Origin: Stentor roeselii | Lineage: Eukaryota > Ciliophora > Heterotrichea > Heterotrichida > Stentoridae | Assembly (NCBI GenBank): GCA_006503475.1 | Contig: RSEH01000004.1 | Span: 1-64,000, forward strand | Length of the DNA: 64,000 nt | Direction: 5' to 3' | Part shown: piece after piece, positions 29,545 through 38,961 of the stretch | Layout of the letters: each line of letters opens with the position of its first letter | Position numbering within the stretch: the first letter of the stretch is position 1 | Made by a program: the position numbers and the translations under genes | Notes under the pieces: model-generated | The model's input: the letters and a program-made list of their open reading frames with translations, nothing else | What the model was told of the DNA's origin: nothing | The model's database searches: none

Positions 29545-29889
29545 ATGAGGAGTGTTTATTTGGCTTTGGTCTTTCTTGTCTTTCTTGCTATTGTGGTTAA
29601 TGATGCTGTTGGACTTTATATGGTCAAATTGGAGAAGGTCAGGGAAGAAATCGCGGTTTGTGAAGTGAGTTTTCAGAGGAATAAGTGCCAGAAACCTGTA
29701 CCACTTACTGAGATGGAATGTAAAAAGTGGAAAATGTGCATGGATAAAAACCCTGATGATGTTGCTTATGAACAGTTTATTTGTTTTGAATGTTTTGTTC
29801 AGATTTTTAGCAAGATGGTTGATAATCTTTCTGGAAAGTCGATATTTTTCATAGCTGCTGTTTTGATGATGTACTTTGGAAGGAGGTAG
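29545..29889 (+). CDS. Brl1/Brr6 domain nuclear-envelope protein
   Basis: 114 residues. An N-terminal membrane segment (VYLALVFLVFLAIVV) is followed by a lumenal stretch with paired cysteines (CEVSFQRNKC, CKKWKMCM), then a second membrane segment (SIFFIAAVLMMYFG). The pattern, with a KxxC..P..EMECxxWxxCM core, matches the Brl1/Brr6 family, which assists nuclear pore assembly in organisms with closed mitosis. Closed mitosis is the ciliate mode. The start (gtcgatATG) is less typical but the first in frame. Confidence 0.82.
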   Translation: MRSVYLALVFLVFLAIVVNDAVGLYMVKLEKVREEIAVCEVSFQRNKCQKPVPLTEMECKKWKMCMDKNPDDVAYEQFICFECFVQIFSKMVDNLSGKSIFFIAAVLMMYFGRR

Positions 29890-30083
29890 GTAATTTAAGT
29901 TCTTTATATGATGAGAGGATGAAAGTCTCAAAAGGATTACTTGGAAATAATCTCAAATAAATATTCACAAAATAGCAACTCCCTAAACCTCAAATTCCCT
30001 AAAAAACCAAAAAACAAGCCATTCAAAAAATCCTATCCTTTCCATAAGCATCCATTTACTAAGATCCCAAACAAAACAATCTA

Positions 30084-30854
30084 ATGTTCCAAGCATCAAT
30101 CTCCAAAGCCTCAATTCTAAAAAAAGTAATCGAGGCAATCCGTGAACTAGTAACCGACGTGAACATCGAGTTAAACAACGATGGTATCTCTCTTCAAGCA
30201 ATGGACGCATCACACGTAGCGCTAGTAAGTTTCCTTCTAAAGCGTGAGAAGTTCGAAGAGTACCAATGCGAAGGTGCTCAAGTGATCGGTATAAACATCA
30301 GCAACTTAGCGAAAGTTTTAAAATGTGCAGACAACGACGACCGTGTGACTTTAAAAGCGGATCCAAATTCTCAGAAGCTAACTTTAATCTTCGAAGGACG
30401 TCAAGATGAGAAAATTTCTCAGTTTAACCTGAACCTCCTGGCAATGGACAACGAGCAGCTGGGCATTCCCGACCATGACTACCCTGCAGTGATCAACATG
30501 CGAAGCGATGAGTTTTCAAGGGTTTGCCGCGAGTTAAGTCAGCTTAGTGATACTCTTGCTATTTCTGTGTCTAAACTTAGGGTCACCTTTTCGGTTGATG
30601 GAAATATTGGAGAAGGACATATCACGTTAAAACCAAGGGATCGTGGCGAAAGGCAACTTGTCATTGAAGCTCAGGAAAATGTTGATTGTAGTTATGCGAT
30701 GAGGTATTTGAACTTGTTTAATAAAGCTGCTGTACTTGGTGAGGAGATTCAGTTGAGTATTTCACAGAATTTACCGTTGATTGTTACTTTTGAGTTTGAA
30801 CTCGGGTTTATCAAGTTTTATTTAGCTCCTAAAGTTACTGATGGTGATAGCTAG
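30084..30854 (+). CDS. PCNA: PCNA sliding clamp
   Basis: 256 residues, the normal PCNA length. The N-terminus MFQASISKASILKKVIEAIR, the signature LNNDGISLQAMDASHVALVS, the interdomain loop GIPDHDYPAVINM and the C-terminal APKVTDGDS are characteristic. It is the trimeric clamp for replicative polymerases and repair. The 194-bp upstream region is markedly A+C-rich. The next same-strand ATG abuts the stop codon. Confidence 0.98.
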   Translation: MFQASISKASILKKVIEAIRELVTDVNIELNNDGISLQAMDASHVALVSFLLKREKFEEYQCEGAQVIGINISNLAKVLKCADNDDRVTLKADPNSQKLTLIFEGRQDEKISQFNLNLLAMDNEQLGIPDHDYPAVINMRSDEFSRVCRELSQLSDTLAISVSKLRVTFSVDGNIGEGHITLKPRDRGERQLVIEAQENVDCSYAMRYLNLFNKAAVLGEEIQLSISQNLPLIVTFEFELGFIKFYLAPKVTDGDS

Positions 30855-30911
30855 ATGGGATTTAATTGGATTTCTTCGGGTTTTAGGTTGAATTGGCCTC
30901 GCGGCTATAAT

Positions 30912-32603
30912 ATGGAAAAAAGAGGCTACTTTGAAAGATTCGAAGACTTCAGCCAAGATTCCCTTCGTTACACGTCAATAGAAGAAGCAGGTAACGAGAA
31001 GCTGATAATAACAATAGACATCGGGGACGGTCGTAAAGATGAGTTGGTAGTATGTGAAGACGACGACCCCTTAACACTAGCAAAAGAGTTCTGCATAAAG
31101 CACTCATTAGGCCAAGCAGCCTGCAAAGCTCTAGCCGAGCAAATCGAGCAGAACCTTGACCTTCAGCCAGAAGACGAGCTATCGACGCTTATTTCCGTTA
31201 ACAAAAGTTACGACGTGAGATCTCGTCGAGAGTCACAAGAAAAGTCCCCAATAAGCGTAATAAACGAAAGATCATCTAAAGTTCCACACAAAGAAGAAAA
31301 ACCTTCTCCAGACTGCAAAAATTCTTCAGTCGACCGGTCAAAAGCTTCAAGTCCTTCACCAATTGACAACTACGGACAAAAACTTTACATGAAAGGTCTT
31401 CGCTTCATTCAAAACGTGGAGCAGAAAAAACATAAAATAAGTGAAGAACAAGTGGAAAAAGAAATGAAAAATGTTACTTTTCGACCTAGGATTAACCAGA
31501 ATAGAAGTATTGATCGAAATTTAGTGGAAGACTTTTTACTTCGTAAGGGGAAAGAAAAACAAGAACATATTGAAAGAAAAAGAGGAGAAAAACTTGCTGA
31601 AGAACTGAGCAATTGCACATTTTCACCGAATATCTGCAAGAAAAGTGAAAAAATCAATAAAGGTCAAGCTTCTCCTAATCGTTTCATGCATTTGTATAAT
31701 AATGCCAAGGTGGTTAAGTCAAAAGTGACTCAAAACAATGAAAAAATGTAATTTTTCCTCAGCAGTCGACTTGAGTGTCCCTTCGTCCCTGACACTGCAA
31801 AAACTCGGAACAAGGCACGACAATTAAGTGAAAATAGAGAAAAAATCTCACAGTCAAGGAAAATGATTGAAGAGTACCTGTCATCCAAGAACAGCACAAA
31901 AGACCCAACAACAGGTCAGGATTTTTTTAAACCAGTCACTGGCCGCCCCCCAGTTTCAGTAATTTTCAATAAGCGAAGGACCAACAGCCAGACCATTGGA
32001 GACTATCTTTATTCTCAAAGATCAAAAAGCTCTGAACCGCATCGACCACTTGCGAAAAAGAAACTTAGTAGTCAACAAAGTGAAAAAATATTAAATCGTA
32101 TAAAAGAATTGAGATTTAAACAGATTTTTGATGAACTTAAACCTGATGAACATGAAAGAATCACACCGGAAAGTATTAAAAAAACTACATTGTCGCCTAG
32201 AACTCATAAAATTTTAACACCTTTGTTGAAGGAAATGGAAAGTTTGTATGAAAAATTGAATTTTAATGAGTTTTGTGAAAGTATGGAAATTTTGATGAAG
32301 GTGTTGAGACCTGATGAAAGAAGTATTGTTTTAAAAACATGTAAAACGAAAACTGTTGAAAAACCACAGGAAAAAAGTGGATTTAAACTGAAAAATAATG
32401 AAAGTTTATATGAAAGAAGTCTGCAGAAACTCAAAATCGTGCAGGAAAGAAGGGAGATTAGAAGAAAGGAAATCGAAAGTTTAGAAGTCGAAGGATGCAC
32501 TTTTAAGCCGAAGATCCTAAAATATCCTTCACCCCCAAGAGAAACTGATGATTTCCTGGCTTTCGAGCCTTTCAAGCCCTTGAGTGAAAGCTATTTTTAT
32601 TAA
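30912..32603 (+). CDS. Protein with TFxPxI-type repeats, probably cytoskeletal
   Basis: Exons 30912..31747 and 31763..32603 give 558 residues. The first 100 residues contain LVVCEDDDPLTLAKEFCIKH, a small domain often seen ahead of such repeats in ciliate proteins. Later segments repeat a short motif with F-x-P: VTFRPRI, CTFSPNI, CPFVPDT and CTFKPKI. Lys/Glu-rich helices lie between them. I chose ATG 30912 (gctataatATG). An upstream ATG at 30855, touching the PCNA stop, would add 19 residues. The function is unknown. Confidence 0.78.
31748..31762 (+). other. 15-nt intron
   Basis: GTAATTTTTCCTCAG. Its removal fuses two long open frames (AT|C codon) and creates CPFVPDTAKTRNKARQLSEN, which continues the F-x-P repeat pattern. 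No A lies at position 10. Confidence 0.9.
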
Positions 32604-32640
32604 ATTAAGATATTTGAAAGCGATTACCTAAATTTTCAAA

Positions 32641-33132
32641 TTACTCTTCTTTTTTTTCAAAAACATTTTCAATATTTTCTGTGATTTTTTCATTTTCTTC
32701 TACTTTTTGTTTTTTTTCAAAAACATTTTCAATATTTTCTGTGATTTTTTCATTTTCTTCTACTTTTTGTTTTTTTTTACATTCATCTTCACTTTTTTTC
32801 CTTAAAAGTTTTCTGTCTTTTTTTTTCTTTCTTTTCAGAGATTTTTTCAATGTTTTTTCCGCGCTTTCTTGAATATGTGCATTGCGAATACGTTCAAACT
32901 CATCTTTTTGAATTTTTTGTCGATACTCGATTTCCATCTGCTCAACTCTGGCTTCTTCTCTCTTTTTAAGGTTTCGATATTGTAAAAAATCTCCGCTTCC
33001 AGCGCCGGCAGTGGAACCAGGAAGACTTTCGATTTTTTCAACGATTACCTTTGAGACTATTGGTCTTCTAACTTCTTCTTTGGCGTATGGAACGTTTATT
33101 ATTAAGCCTTTTTTGTTTCTTTCAGCTGACAT
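32641..33132 (-). CDS. PRKRIP1: PRKRIP1 family spliceosomal protein
   Basis: 163 residues. The core LPGSTAGAGSGDFLQYRNLK aligns with [20 protein letters not shown] of human PRKRIP1, which is found in the catalytic spliceosome contacting U2 snRNP. A long charged helix follows (EYRQKIQKDEFERIRNAH, then KKKKDRKLLRKKS). The C-terminus holds two identical 20-residue copies of a Lys/Glu/Asn-rich unit, encoded by a perfect 60-bp tandem repeat. Confidence 0.85.
   Translation of the reverse strand: MSAERNKKGLIINVPYAKEEVRRPIVSKVIVEKIESLPGSTAGAGSGDFLQYRNLKKREEARVEQMEIEYRQKIQKDEFERIRNAHIQESAEKTLKKSLKRKKKKDRKLLRKKSEDECKKKQKVEENEKITENIENVFEKKQKVEENEKITENIENVFEKKEE
32651..32770 (+). repeat. Perfect 60-bp tandem duplication inside PRKRIP1
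   Basis: 32651-32710 and 32711-32770 are identical over 60 bases. The unit length keeps the frame and encodes the same 20 residues twice. No differences were found, so the duplication is recent or homogenised. Confidence 0.95.
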
Positions 33133-33176
33133 TTATGATTAGATTGGAAAAGATTTTGGGTTGGTTTGGAAATTAA

Positions 33177-34205
33177 CTAATTAAAAGAATTACGGATTTC
33201 TAGAAGATCGGTTTTTAGGCTTTCGTAGTTGGATATTAATTGGCGATATTCAGAAGTTTTGAAAAGATCTGAGTTGTTTAGATGGATTGATTGTAATTTT
33301 ATTCTTTCGTTGGATTCTTGGATTAGTGATTTGAATTTTTCGAGTTCGGATTTGAACTTTTGGGTTGTGGAGTCTAGAAGACGTTGTTTTTCGTGAGTTA
33401 TGATTTCGATTTCTCTTTGCTTTTGTTGGTTTTCGGTTTTTAAGGATTCGTTTTCAGAGTTGGTTGCTTTTAGAATTTTTGATAGGTTTGAATTGTTTTC
33501 TCTGGCTATGTGTAAATCATTTTCGATATTTTTATTTTCTTCTATAATATTATTCAATTCTTCGATTTTTTTAATGTTTGATTCAGTTAGTTCTTCAAAA
33601 AATTGCACTTTAGAAGTTAGATCTGCATTCATTTTCTCTTGAAATTCTATTTTTTCAGATAAAATAAGATTTTGGGTTTCAAGAGATGATTCATACTCTT
33701 TCTTAAGTTCTAATAATTTAGCTTGATGTGATAATGATGAATCTTCTAGCCTTTTGGTTAAAATTTGGTTTAATTTTACTGCTTCTGCTTTTTCTTTTTC
33801 AAGATTCATCAATACTTCATGATTATCCCACAAATTGATTTTATTTTTTGATATCTGATCTTTTAAATCCTTATTCTCTTTGATTAACTTTTCATTCTCA
33901 TCCTTCAGTTTTAAATTCTCTTCTTGAATATATTCATTATTTTTAAAGAATAGTGATTTTTTACTCTGCTCTAGTAATTTATTATTTAAGTCTCTTATTT
34001 TGCTTTGATATTCAGTGATTTGTTCACTAAGAGAAGAGATACTTTTTTCTTTAAAATTCAACAGATTTCTCAATTCATCATTTTCTTTTATATAAAATTC
34101 AGATATTTTTTGACTTTCTGATGCTTTGTCTTGTCTAGTTGAACTTTCCTTTCTACTATCAGATTTCGGTGGAGTTTTATCTTTATTTCTATTAAACCAG
34201 CTCAT
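33177..34205 (-). CDS. Long coiled-coil protein
   Basis: 342 residues from ATG 34205, which gives MSWFNRNKDKTP in the favoured aattattATG context. An upstream in-frame ATG at 34256 would add 17 residues. Residues 45-340 are continuous heptad-like helix rich in Glu, Lys, Asn and Leu (EENLKLKDENEKLIKENKDL). No other domain is visible. It is probably a structural or golgin-like protein. Confidence 0.75.
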   Translation of the reverse strand: MSWFNRNKDKTPPKSDSRKESSTRQDKASESQKISEFYIKENDELRNLLNFKEKSISSLSEQITEYQSKIRDLNNKLLEQSKKSLFFKNNEYIQEENLKLKDENEKLIKENKDLKDQISKNKINLWDNHEVLMNLEKEKAEAVKLNQILTKRLEDSSLSHQAKLLELKKEYESSLETQNLILSEKIEFQEKMNADLTSKVQFFEELTESNIKKIEELNNIIEENKNIENDLHIARENNSNLSKILKATNSENESLKTENQQKQREIEIITHEKQRLLDSTTQKFKSELEKFKSLIQESNERIKLQSIHLNNSDLFKTSEYRQLISNYESLKTDLLEIRNSFN

Positions 34206-34414
34206 AATAATTATATTTTCATTATAATGAACACAAATGTAGTTATTGAATATCATCTAAACTAAAAAAATTGATAACTTGGATAGAATATATAATCGAA
34301 TATTGAATCCACTTTTAAATATCCTAAACAGATTAAATACATTTCTTTCATTACAATTTATAAATAAAAAATTTAATTAGTTCAACTCTAACAATAAATA
34401 TCTACATAAAATAA

Positions 34415-35746
34415 TTACTGATGCTTAACTGTGACAATTCCCTTTTTCGACCGCATCATAGTCTTTCTTCTCTTTATAGTAGTAACGACCTGATTACTAA
34501 CAGCTCCAATTTCTCTTTCCATCTTGATCGGAAACTCAAGAAAATTAATCCCAGGCCATTTCTCATGTTCATCCCAAGCTTTCGCAATCATTTTCTTGAC
34601 ATTCCTGACATAAAAAATCCTAAAAAAAGGTCTTTCTATTTTCAAATCCTGATTTTCATCACCATCTCCAAGTACTTCATTCTGGTTAGTTAAAAAAACA
34701 GCAAATCTTTTCATTCTTTTATACTTTTTAAGATAATCCGCGAAAACTGACGATAAATAAGAGCTAATATAATAATGCTGAACTTTTTCAGGTATTCTTC
34801 TCGCTTTCAAGTCAAGTTTATTCCAAAATATCCTCAAAGCATGTTTCCGAAAACGACAAACTTCTAAGTACCCCTTGATAGTAGTTTGAATAAGTTTAAT
34901 TTGATGATTAACCATGTAGTTGATGCGAGAAATGCTGACATATTTACTGAAATTGTCAACAATATCCATAACAATCGCTAAATACCTTTTCTTCCTGCAA
35001 TCTAAAAATTTTTGAATGTATTTCGGTACAAATTTCTTTAAAGTCCGATACGCAATTGTCCTTTTCGCAACCACTAAAGACCTTTTGAACTTACCAAAAG
35101 CTCTACAAATAACAGAAATACTTAAAAGATATCTCTGGATTTTTTCCTGGTATTTCTTCTTCCTAATCAAATTCTTATGCAAGACCTGACAAGTGAAGCA
35201 AGCCGTTAAAATCATCAAGTAAGAAATTCCAACAGTTTTCTTCATTTTCTTTATTTTATTCACTTCAGCTTTGTTAAACTTTTCATTGATCTGATCTTTC
35301 AACTTCTCAACTTTATCACTTTGAATGATTCTCTTCGCTTCTCGACTGATGCATTCATTAAGTCGGTTCTGAGTCATAATTTTCTGTAGTTTCTTTTTCT
35401 TTGACTCAGGAGTGTATTTTGCAGTCATTTTGTTCGCCTGTATCATGTTGGTGCTTTTGTTATGGCTCATGCTCCGTGGAGGTGAAAGCTTGAACCTTGT
35501 TGCATATCCAAAGTTGCAAGATGGCCCAGGGGGCGGCGTCGGGGTCTTGTAACACCCTGGACCTAGATTTTTACAGGAAAGGTTTTTGAAAACTGAAAGG
35601 TCCATGTCGTCCATGTGGACTCGAGTAGGTGGACGAGAGTTTTGCTGAAGGTTTGAAATTTGTTGAAGTCTTTTGTGGGTCAGGCTTCGGATTGCCAAGT
35701 GAGTTGCTGAGGTTGATATGATGAGTGGATCATACTTGCTTAGCAT
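34415..35746 (-). CDS. Basic IQ-like protein with SHIPPO-type Pro-Gly motif
   Basis: 443 residues. Near residues 60-85 the segment LGPGCYKTPTPPPGPSCNFG resembles SHIPPO/ODF3 STPGPxxY repeats of sperm and ciliary microtubule proteins. Residues 165-390 are strongly basic helices spaced like IQ motifs (IQTTIKGYLEVCRFRKHALR, CRAFGKFKRSLVVAKR). The C-terminus is basic. Probably a microtubule-associated protein; no known orthologue recognised. Confidence 0.7.
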   Translation of the reverse strand: MLSKYDPLIISTSATHLAIRSLTHKRLQQISNLQQNSRPPTRVHMDDMDLSVFKNLSCKNLGPGCYKTPTPPPGPSCNFGYATRFKLSPPRSMSHNKSTNMIQANKMTAKYTPESKKKKLQKIMTQNRLNECISREAKRIIQSDKVEKLKDQINEKFNKAEVNKIKKMKKTVGISYLMILTACFTCQVLHKNLIRKKKYQEKIQRYLLSISVICRAFGKFKRSLVVAKRTIAYRTLKKFVPKYIQKFLDCRKKRYLAIVMDIVDNFSKYVSISRINYMVNHQIKLIQTTIKGYLEVCRFRKHALRIFWNKLDLKARRIPEKVQHYYISSYLSSVFADYLKKYKRMKRFAVFLTNQNEVLGDGDENQDLKIERPFFRIFYVRNVKKMIAKAWDEHEKWPGINFLEFPIKMEREIGAVSNQVVTTIKRRKTMMRSKKGIVTVKHQ

Positions 35747-36546
35747 TTATGGAAAGATATTTGATACTTGTGGAAGATTTTTTGATTAGGGGTTGATATG
35801 GTTTGTGGAAGGGTGTTAGTGGGATGGAGGATTGAATGGGTGTTTTATTTGAGATGGTTTTTTAGGGATTATTTTTTTGGATTGGGTGGAAAATGAGGAT
35901 TTTTGATAAAGATTTGGTGGATTATTTTTGTTGTTTTTTTTGGGAATTTATGAATCGGATTGTCGATGATTAAGAATTGAAAAGATTTGTAGGTTTATAT
36001 AAGGGTTTAAATAGTCTGAAAGAGATATATTAGAAACTATAATTAGGATTGATTTAAGAATTAATGTGAGGTGATTCTTATTAAAGTTGAAGTATTTTAT
36101 ATCAACATTATTTTAGTGAATCCTCAAAAACAAATAAATAATCATCATTCATACAAAAAAAAATATTACTCTGTGATAATGATTTTCTGTTGTGATAATT
36201 CTCAGAAATTGAATTTAAAATCCATCATCATTAATACAAATAATTTAAATATTTTATAATAAAAATCCTCAGTATTGGTTGAATAATGTTTCCGAAAAAT
36301 ACCATTTAATCCAATAAAGTTCTATAAATAATTCTTCTTTAATAAATAACTAAAGAAATACAACATCAAAATGATTCCCAACTCAAATAAATCCACCAAA
36401 ACCTTTAAAATATCCATCTCTAATACTCCAATCCTCTAAATCTTCTCACCTATTTCACTTAAATCCTTTCAAATCAATATCAAATTTTTCATCCTTATCA
36501 AATTCAAACCACTTTCAATAAAAAACAAGTAAAAATTACCTAATAA
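35747..36546. other. 800-bp AT-rich divergent intergenic region
   Basis: Positions 35760-35960 are G+T-rich on the plus strand (5' flank of the minus gene), and 36360-36546 is A+C-rich (5' flank of the kelch gene). At 35811 GGGTGTTAGTGGG weakly recalls the telomere-like octamer found at 62.6 kb. No convincing gene or RNA. A 62-codon plus frame at 36071 looks like low-complexity noise. Confidence 0.4.
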
Positions 36547-37932
36547 ATGAGTTCAAGTCGAAGCACATCCTTCAGTGACCAAGAAAACATAAATTCAAAT
36601 GCGATTTGCAGAGGTTGCTTTATTTCTCTAACATTAGTCCGAGAAATATTATCAGAGTACTGCTCTGATTGCTCTCCAGAGCATAGAAGAAGTATAAGAA
36701 GTTTGAGTTTTTCGATTATTGCAAGATCGGGAAGTTTAATTGATGATCTAAGAGCAAATGATCTAAAATTCAACACTTCAAAAGTAATATCGAAAATTGA
36801 TCAGAACAAAAAAGATCTCTCAGAGCATTCAAAATCTCTTAAAGCTAAAGTAGACAATTATTTCAAATCTCATATCAAGAATCTCTCCGACTTTCAAGTA
36901 AAAATCACGAAAGATTTAAACATTTTAAATTCAAAACTTGAAGAAAACCTTCATTTAACTAATCTACGAGAAAGAATTCCAAATCTAAAAATCCTCAGAA
37001 AAATCATAAAAAACAAGCCTTTAAGAACCCGAAAAATCGCGAATCTTGTAGTAAACCAAGCATCAATCTTATCAATTTCATCATTAATCTCCAAGAGTTC
37101 AGTAACAATCAACTATAAAATCGAAGATTTTTTTACCGAGCCAATTCTAATTTATTTCACAGGTTCTTCAAATAGCACCTTAAACAAGTTCCAAGTCTAT
37201 TTAAATAAATTCTCAAATTTTCCTTTAACCAAAGAAAAAAATTGCGAAAGTAAAATTTTCCAAAAAACAGGAAGTTTTATTCAATATGATCGAAATTCTA
37301 TTTATTTCGCAGGTGATGACGGGTCCTGGTTCTCAAGAGGTCTCTGGAACATCAACTATTCTAAAAGTGAATCAACAGCGATTCGCCTTTCAAGTTGTCC
37401 CAAGTTTAAAAATTACAGTCTTGAACTTTATGAATCGATGTTGATGATGGTTGGGGGGAATAAAAAGGAAATCTTGATATTTGACTTTGAAAGTTTTAAT
37501 TGGCAGAAATGGCTTGAATTACCAGCAGTGCTTGGAACGACTCATAGTACGAGAATAGATGAGAAATTGATTTGTGTCGGGAATAAGTATGACTTGGCTG
37601 TTTATGTTGACCTTGTTCAAGGCAGGTTGAGTGCGAATGGACAGCATATTGGGAAAAAGCTGGTCTTTTCTTATGAAAAAAACTGGTTTATTTTCAATAA
37701 AAATGAAGTTTTTGTTTATGATACCCAGACTGACAATATTTTAAGTTATAAGCATCTTAGATATGAGCAGTGCTCGGTTTTGAGATGTCCAGGAAAGGCG
37801 AAAGTGATTTACCCATACTTGTACTTCATGACAATAAACAAAAAACATCCAAAAGGTCAAGAATTTTCAGTCTGGCGATTCAGTGTGATTTCATACGACC
37901 TGGTTAAACTAGACGTTAAACTAGAAAGCTAG
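36547..37932 (+). CDS. Zinc-finger/coiled-coil/kelch-like protein
   Basis: 461 residues. An N-terminal Cys/His cluster (CRGCFISLTLVREI..CSDCSPEH) is B-box-like. A coiled segment spans about residues 80-165. The C-terminal 250 residues contain kelch-like blades (SMLMMVGGNKKEILIFDFES, LICVGNKYDLAVYVDL, NEVFVYDTQTDNI). The order resembles TRIM/kelch-like ciliate proteins. No catalytic motif. Start aataaATG. Confidence 0.75.
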   Translation: MSSSRSTSFSDQENINSNAICRGCFISLTLVREILSEYCSDCSPEHRRSIRSLSFSIIARSGSLIDDLRANDLKFNTSKVISKIDQNKKDLSEHSKSLKAKVDNYFKSHIKNLSDFQVKITKDLNILNSKLEENLHLTNLRERIPNLKILRKIIKNKPLRTRKIANLVVNQASILSISSLISKSSVTINYKIEDFFTEPILIYFTGSSNSTLNKFQVYLNKFSNFPLTKEKNCESKIFQKTGSFIQYDRNSIYFAGDDGSWFSRGLWNINYSKSESTAIRLSSCPKFKNYSLELYESMLMMVGGNKKEILIFDFESFNWQKWLELPAVLGTTHSTRIDEKLICVGNKYDLAVYVDLVQGRLSANGQHIGKKLVFSYEKNWFIFNKNEVFVYDTQTDNILSYKHLRYEQCSVLRCPGKAKVIYPYLYFMTINKKHPKGQEFSVWRFSVISYDLVKLDVKLES

Positions 37933-37960
37933 AACAATAGTTAAAAACTCATAAAAATAA

Positions 37961-38938
37961 ATGCTTCAATTTTTCTTTCATCTTTTTCTCGTTCATGCAG
38001 GTCCTACCTGCAAGTCAATCTCACTGGAAGGTGGCGGGAGCCACGGTGCATACGAAGCAGGAGTAGTATGGGCTTTGGTAAACTTGACATCATCTACCTC
38101 CACTCAATGGAACATCATATCAGGCATTTCAGCAGGAGCTTTAAACACCGCAGCGATGATTCAGTTTCCCTTGGGTCAAGAACAGGTAATGAGCGATTTT
38201 TTGCTGAATCTTTGGCTTAATGTGAACGGATCCGACGACTTTTACGTAAACTGGAAAGGCGGAGTGATTGACGGGCTGCTTTTCCATGGAGGAATTTACG
38301 ACTATTCCCCAATCAACAGCTTTTTGAGAAAAACTCTTAAAAACGGAGTACAAAGGAACTTTACTGTAGGTTCTACAAATCTTGATACAGGTCTTTTCAG
38401 TACTTTTAATGAAAGTCTTGGAGCAGCTTATATCGACGCAGTTATTAGTTCAGCTTCTCCTCCTTTTTTCTTCCAACCGCATTTATTAGCAGGTTTCGCG
38501 TGGGCTGATGGAGGATGCATTGTGAATTTAGATGTTTTTTCAGCGATTGAGAGATGTCTTCAAGTTACTGATGAAAAAGACGTGGTAGTTGATATGGTCT
38601 TTGATAATCCTTATTCGCCTCTGTCGAATTTGACGAGTTTTAAAACTCCTGAGGTTTTTTCGAGGATCTTTGGAATTCGAAGTTATGATTCTTCGGTTTG
38701 GTATAGTTATAATGCACAGTTGGCTTACCCTGATGTGCAGTTTCGATATGTACTTAAACCGTCTGGACCTATGCCTGGAGGAATTGTTCCGCTTAACTTT
38801 ACTCCGAGTAATTTGAATGATGAGATTCAGTTGGGAATCAATGATACTCGAAATTATTTGAAACAGGGAAAGAATGGAAGGGTTGTTATTCAGGAACTTT
38901 ATCAGGAATTGAAGGGAATGGTATTTTATCCTGAGTAG
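37961..38938 (+). CDS. Secreted/lumenal patatin-like phospholipase
   Basis: 325 residues. A short hydrophobic N-terminus (LQFFFHLFLVHAG) may be a signal peptide. The patatin motifs are EGGGSHGAYEAGV (oxyanion Gly-rich loop), GISAGALN (GxSxG with the nucleophile near residue 56) and WADGG (DGG with the catalytic Asp near 182). It would cleave acyl esters of lipids. Two Asn-glycosylation-like sites fit a secretory protein. It starts 28 bases after the kelch gene. Confidence 0.92.
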   Translation: MLQFFFHLFLVHAGPTCKSISLEGGGSHGAYEAGVVWALVNLTSSTSTQWNIISGISAGALNTAAMIQFPLGQEQVMSDFLLNLWLNVNGSDDFYVNWKGGVIDGLLFHGGIYDYSPINSFLRKTLKNGVQRNFTVGSTNLDTGLFSTFNESLGAAYIDAVISSASPPFFFQPHLLAGFAWADGGCIVNLDVFSAIERCLQVTDEKDVVVDMVFDNPYSPLSNLTSFKTPEVFSRIFGIRSYDSSVWYSYNAQLAYPDVQFRYVLKPSGPMPGGIVPLNFTPSNLNDEIQLGINDTRNYLKQGKNGRVVIQELYQELKGMVFYPE

Positions 38939-38961
38939 ATTTTAGGCTTCTTGATATAAAT

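Noticed and set aside
29530-29931. 133-codon minus-strand frame
   Set aside because: Antisense to the Brl1/Brr6 gene, whose paired cysteines and membrane segments are convincing.
35811-35823. GGGTGTTAGTGGG as a second telomere-like site
   Set aside because: Single degenerate copy in a G+T-rich flank; chance is likely.
36071-36259. 62-codon plus-strand frame
   Set aside because: Asn/Ile/Lys-rich low-complexity translation in AT-rich intergenic DNA, with no start context and no domain.
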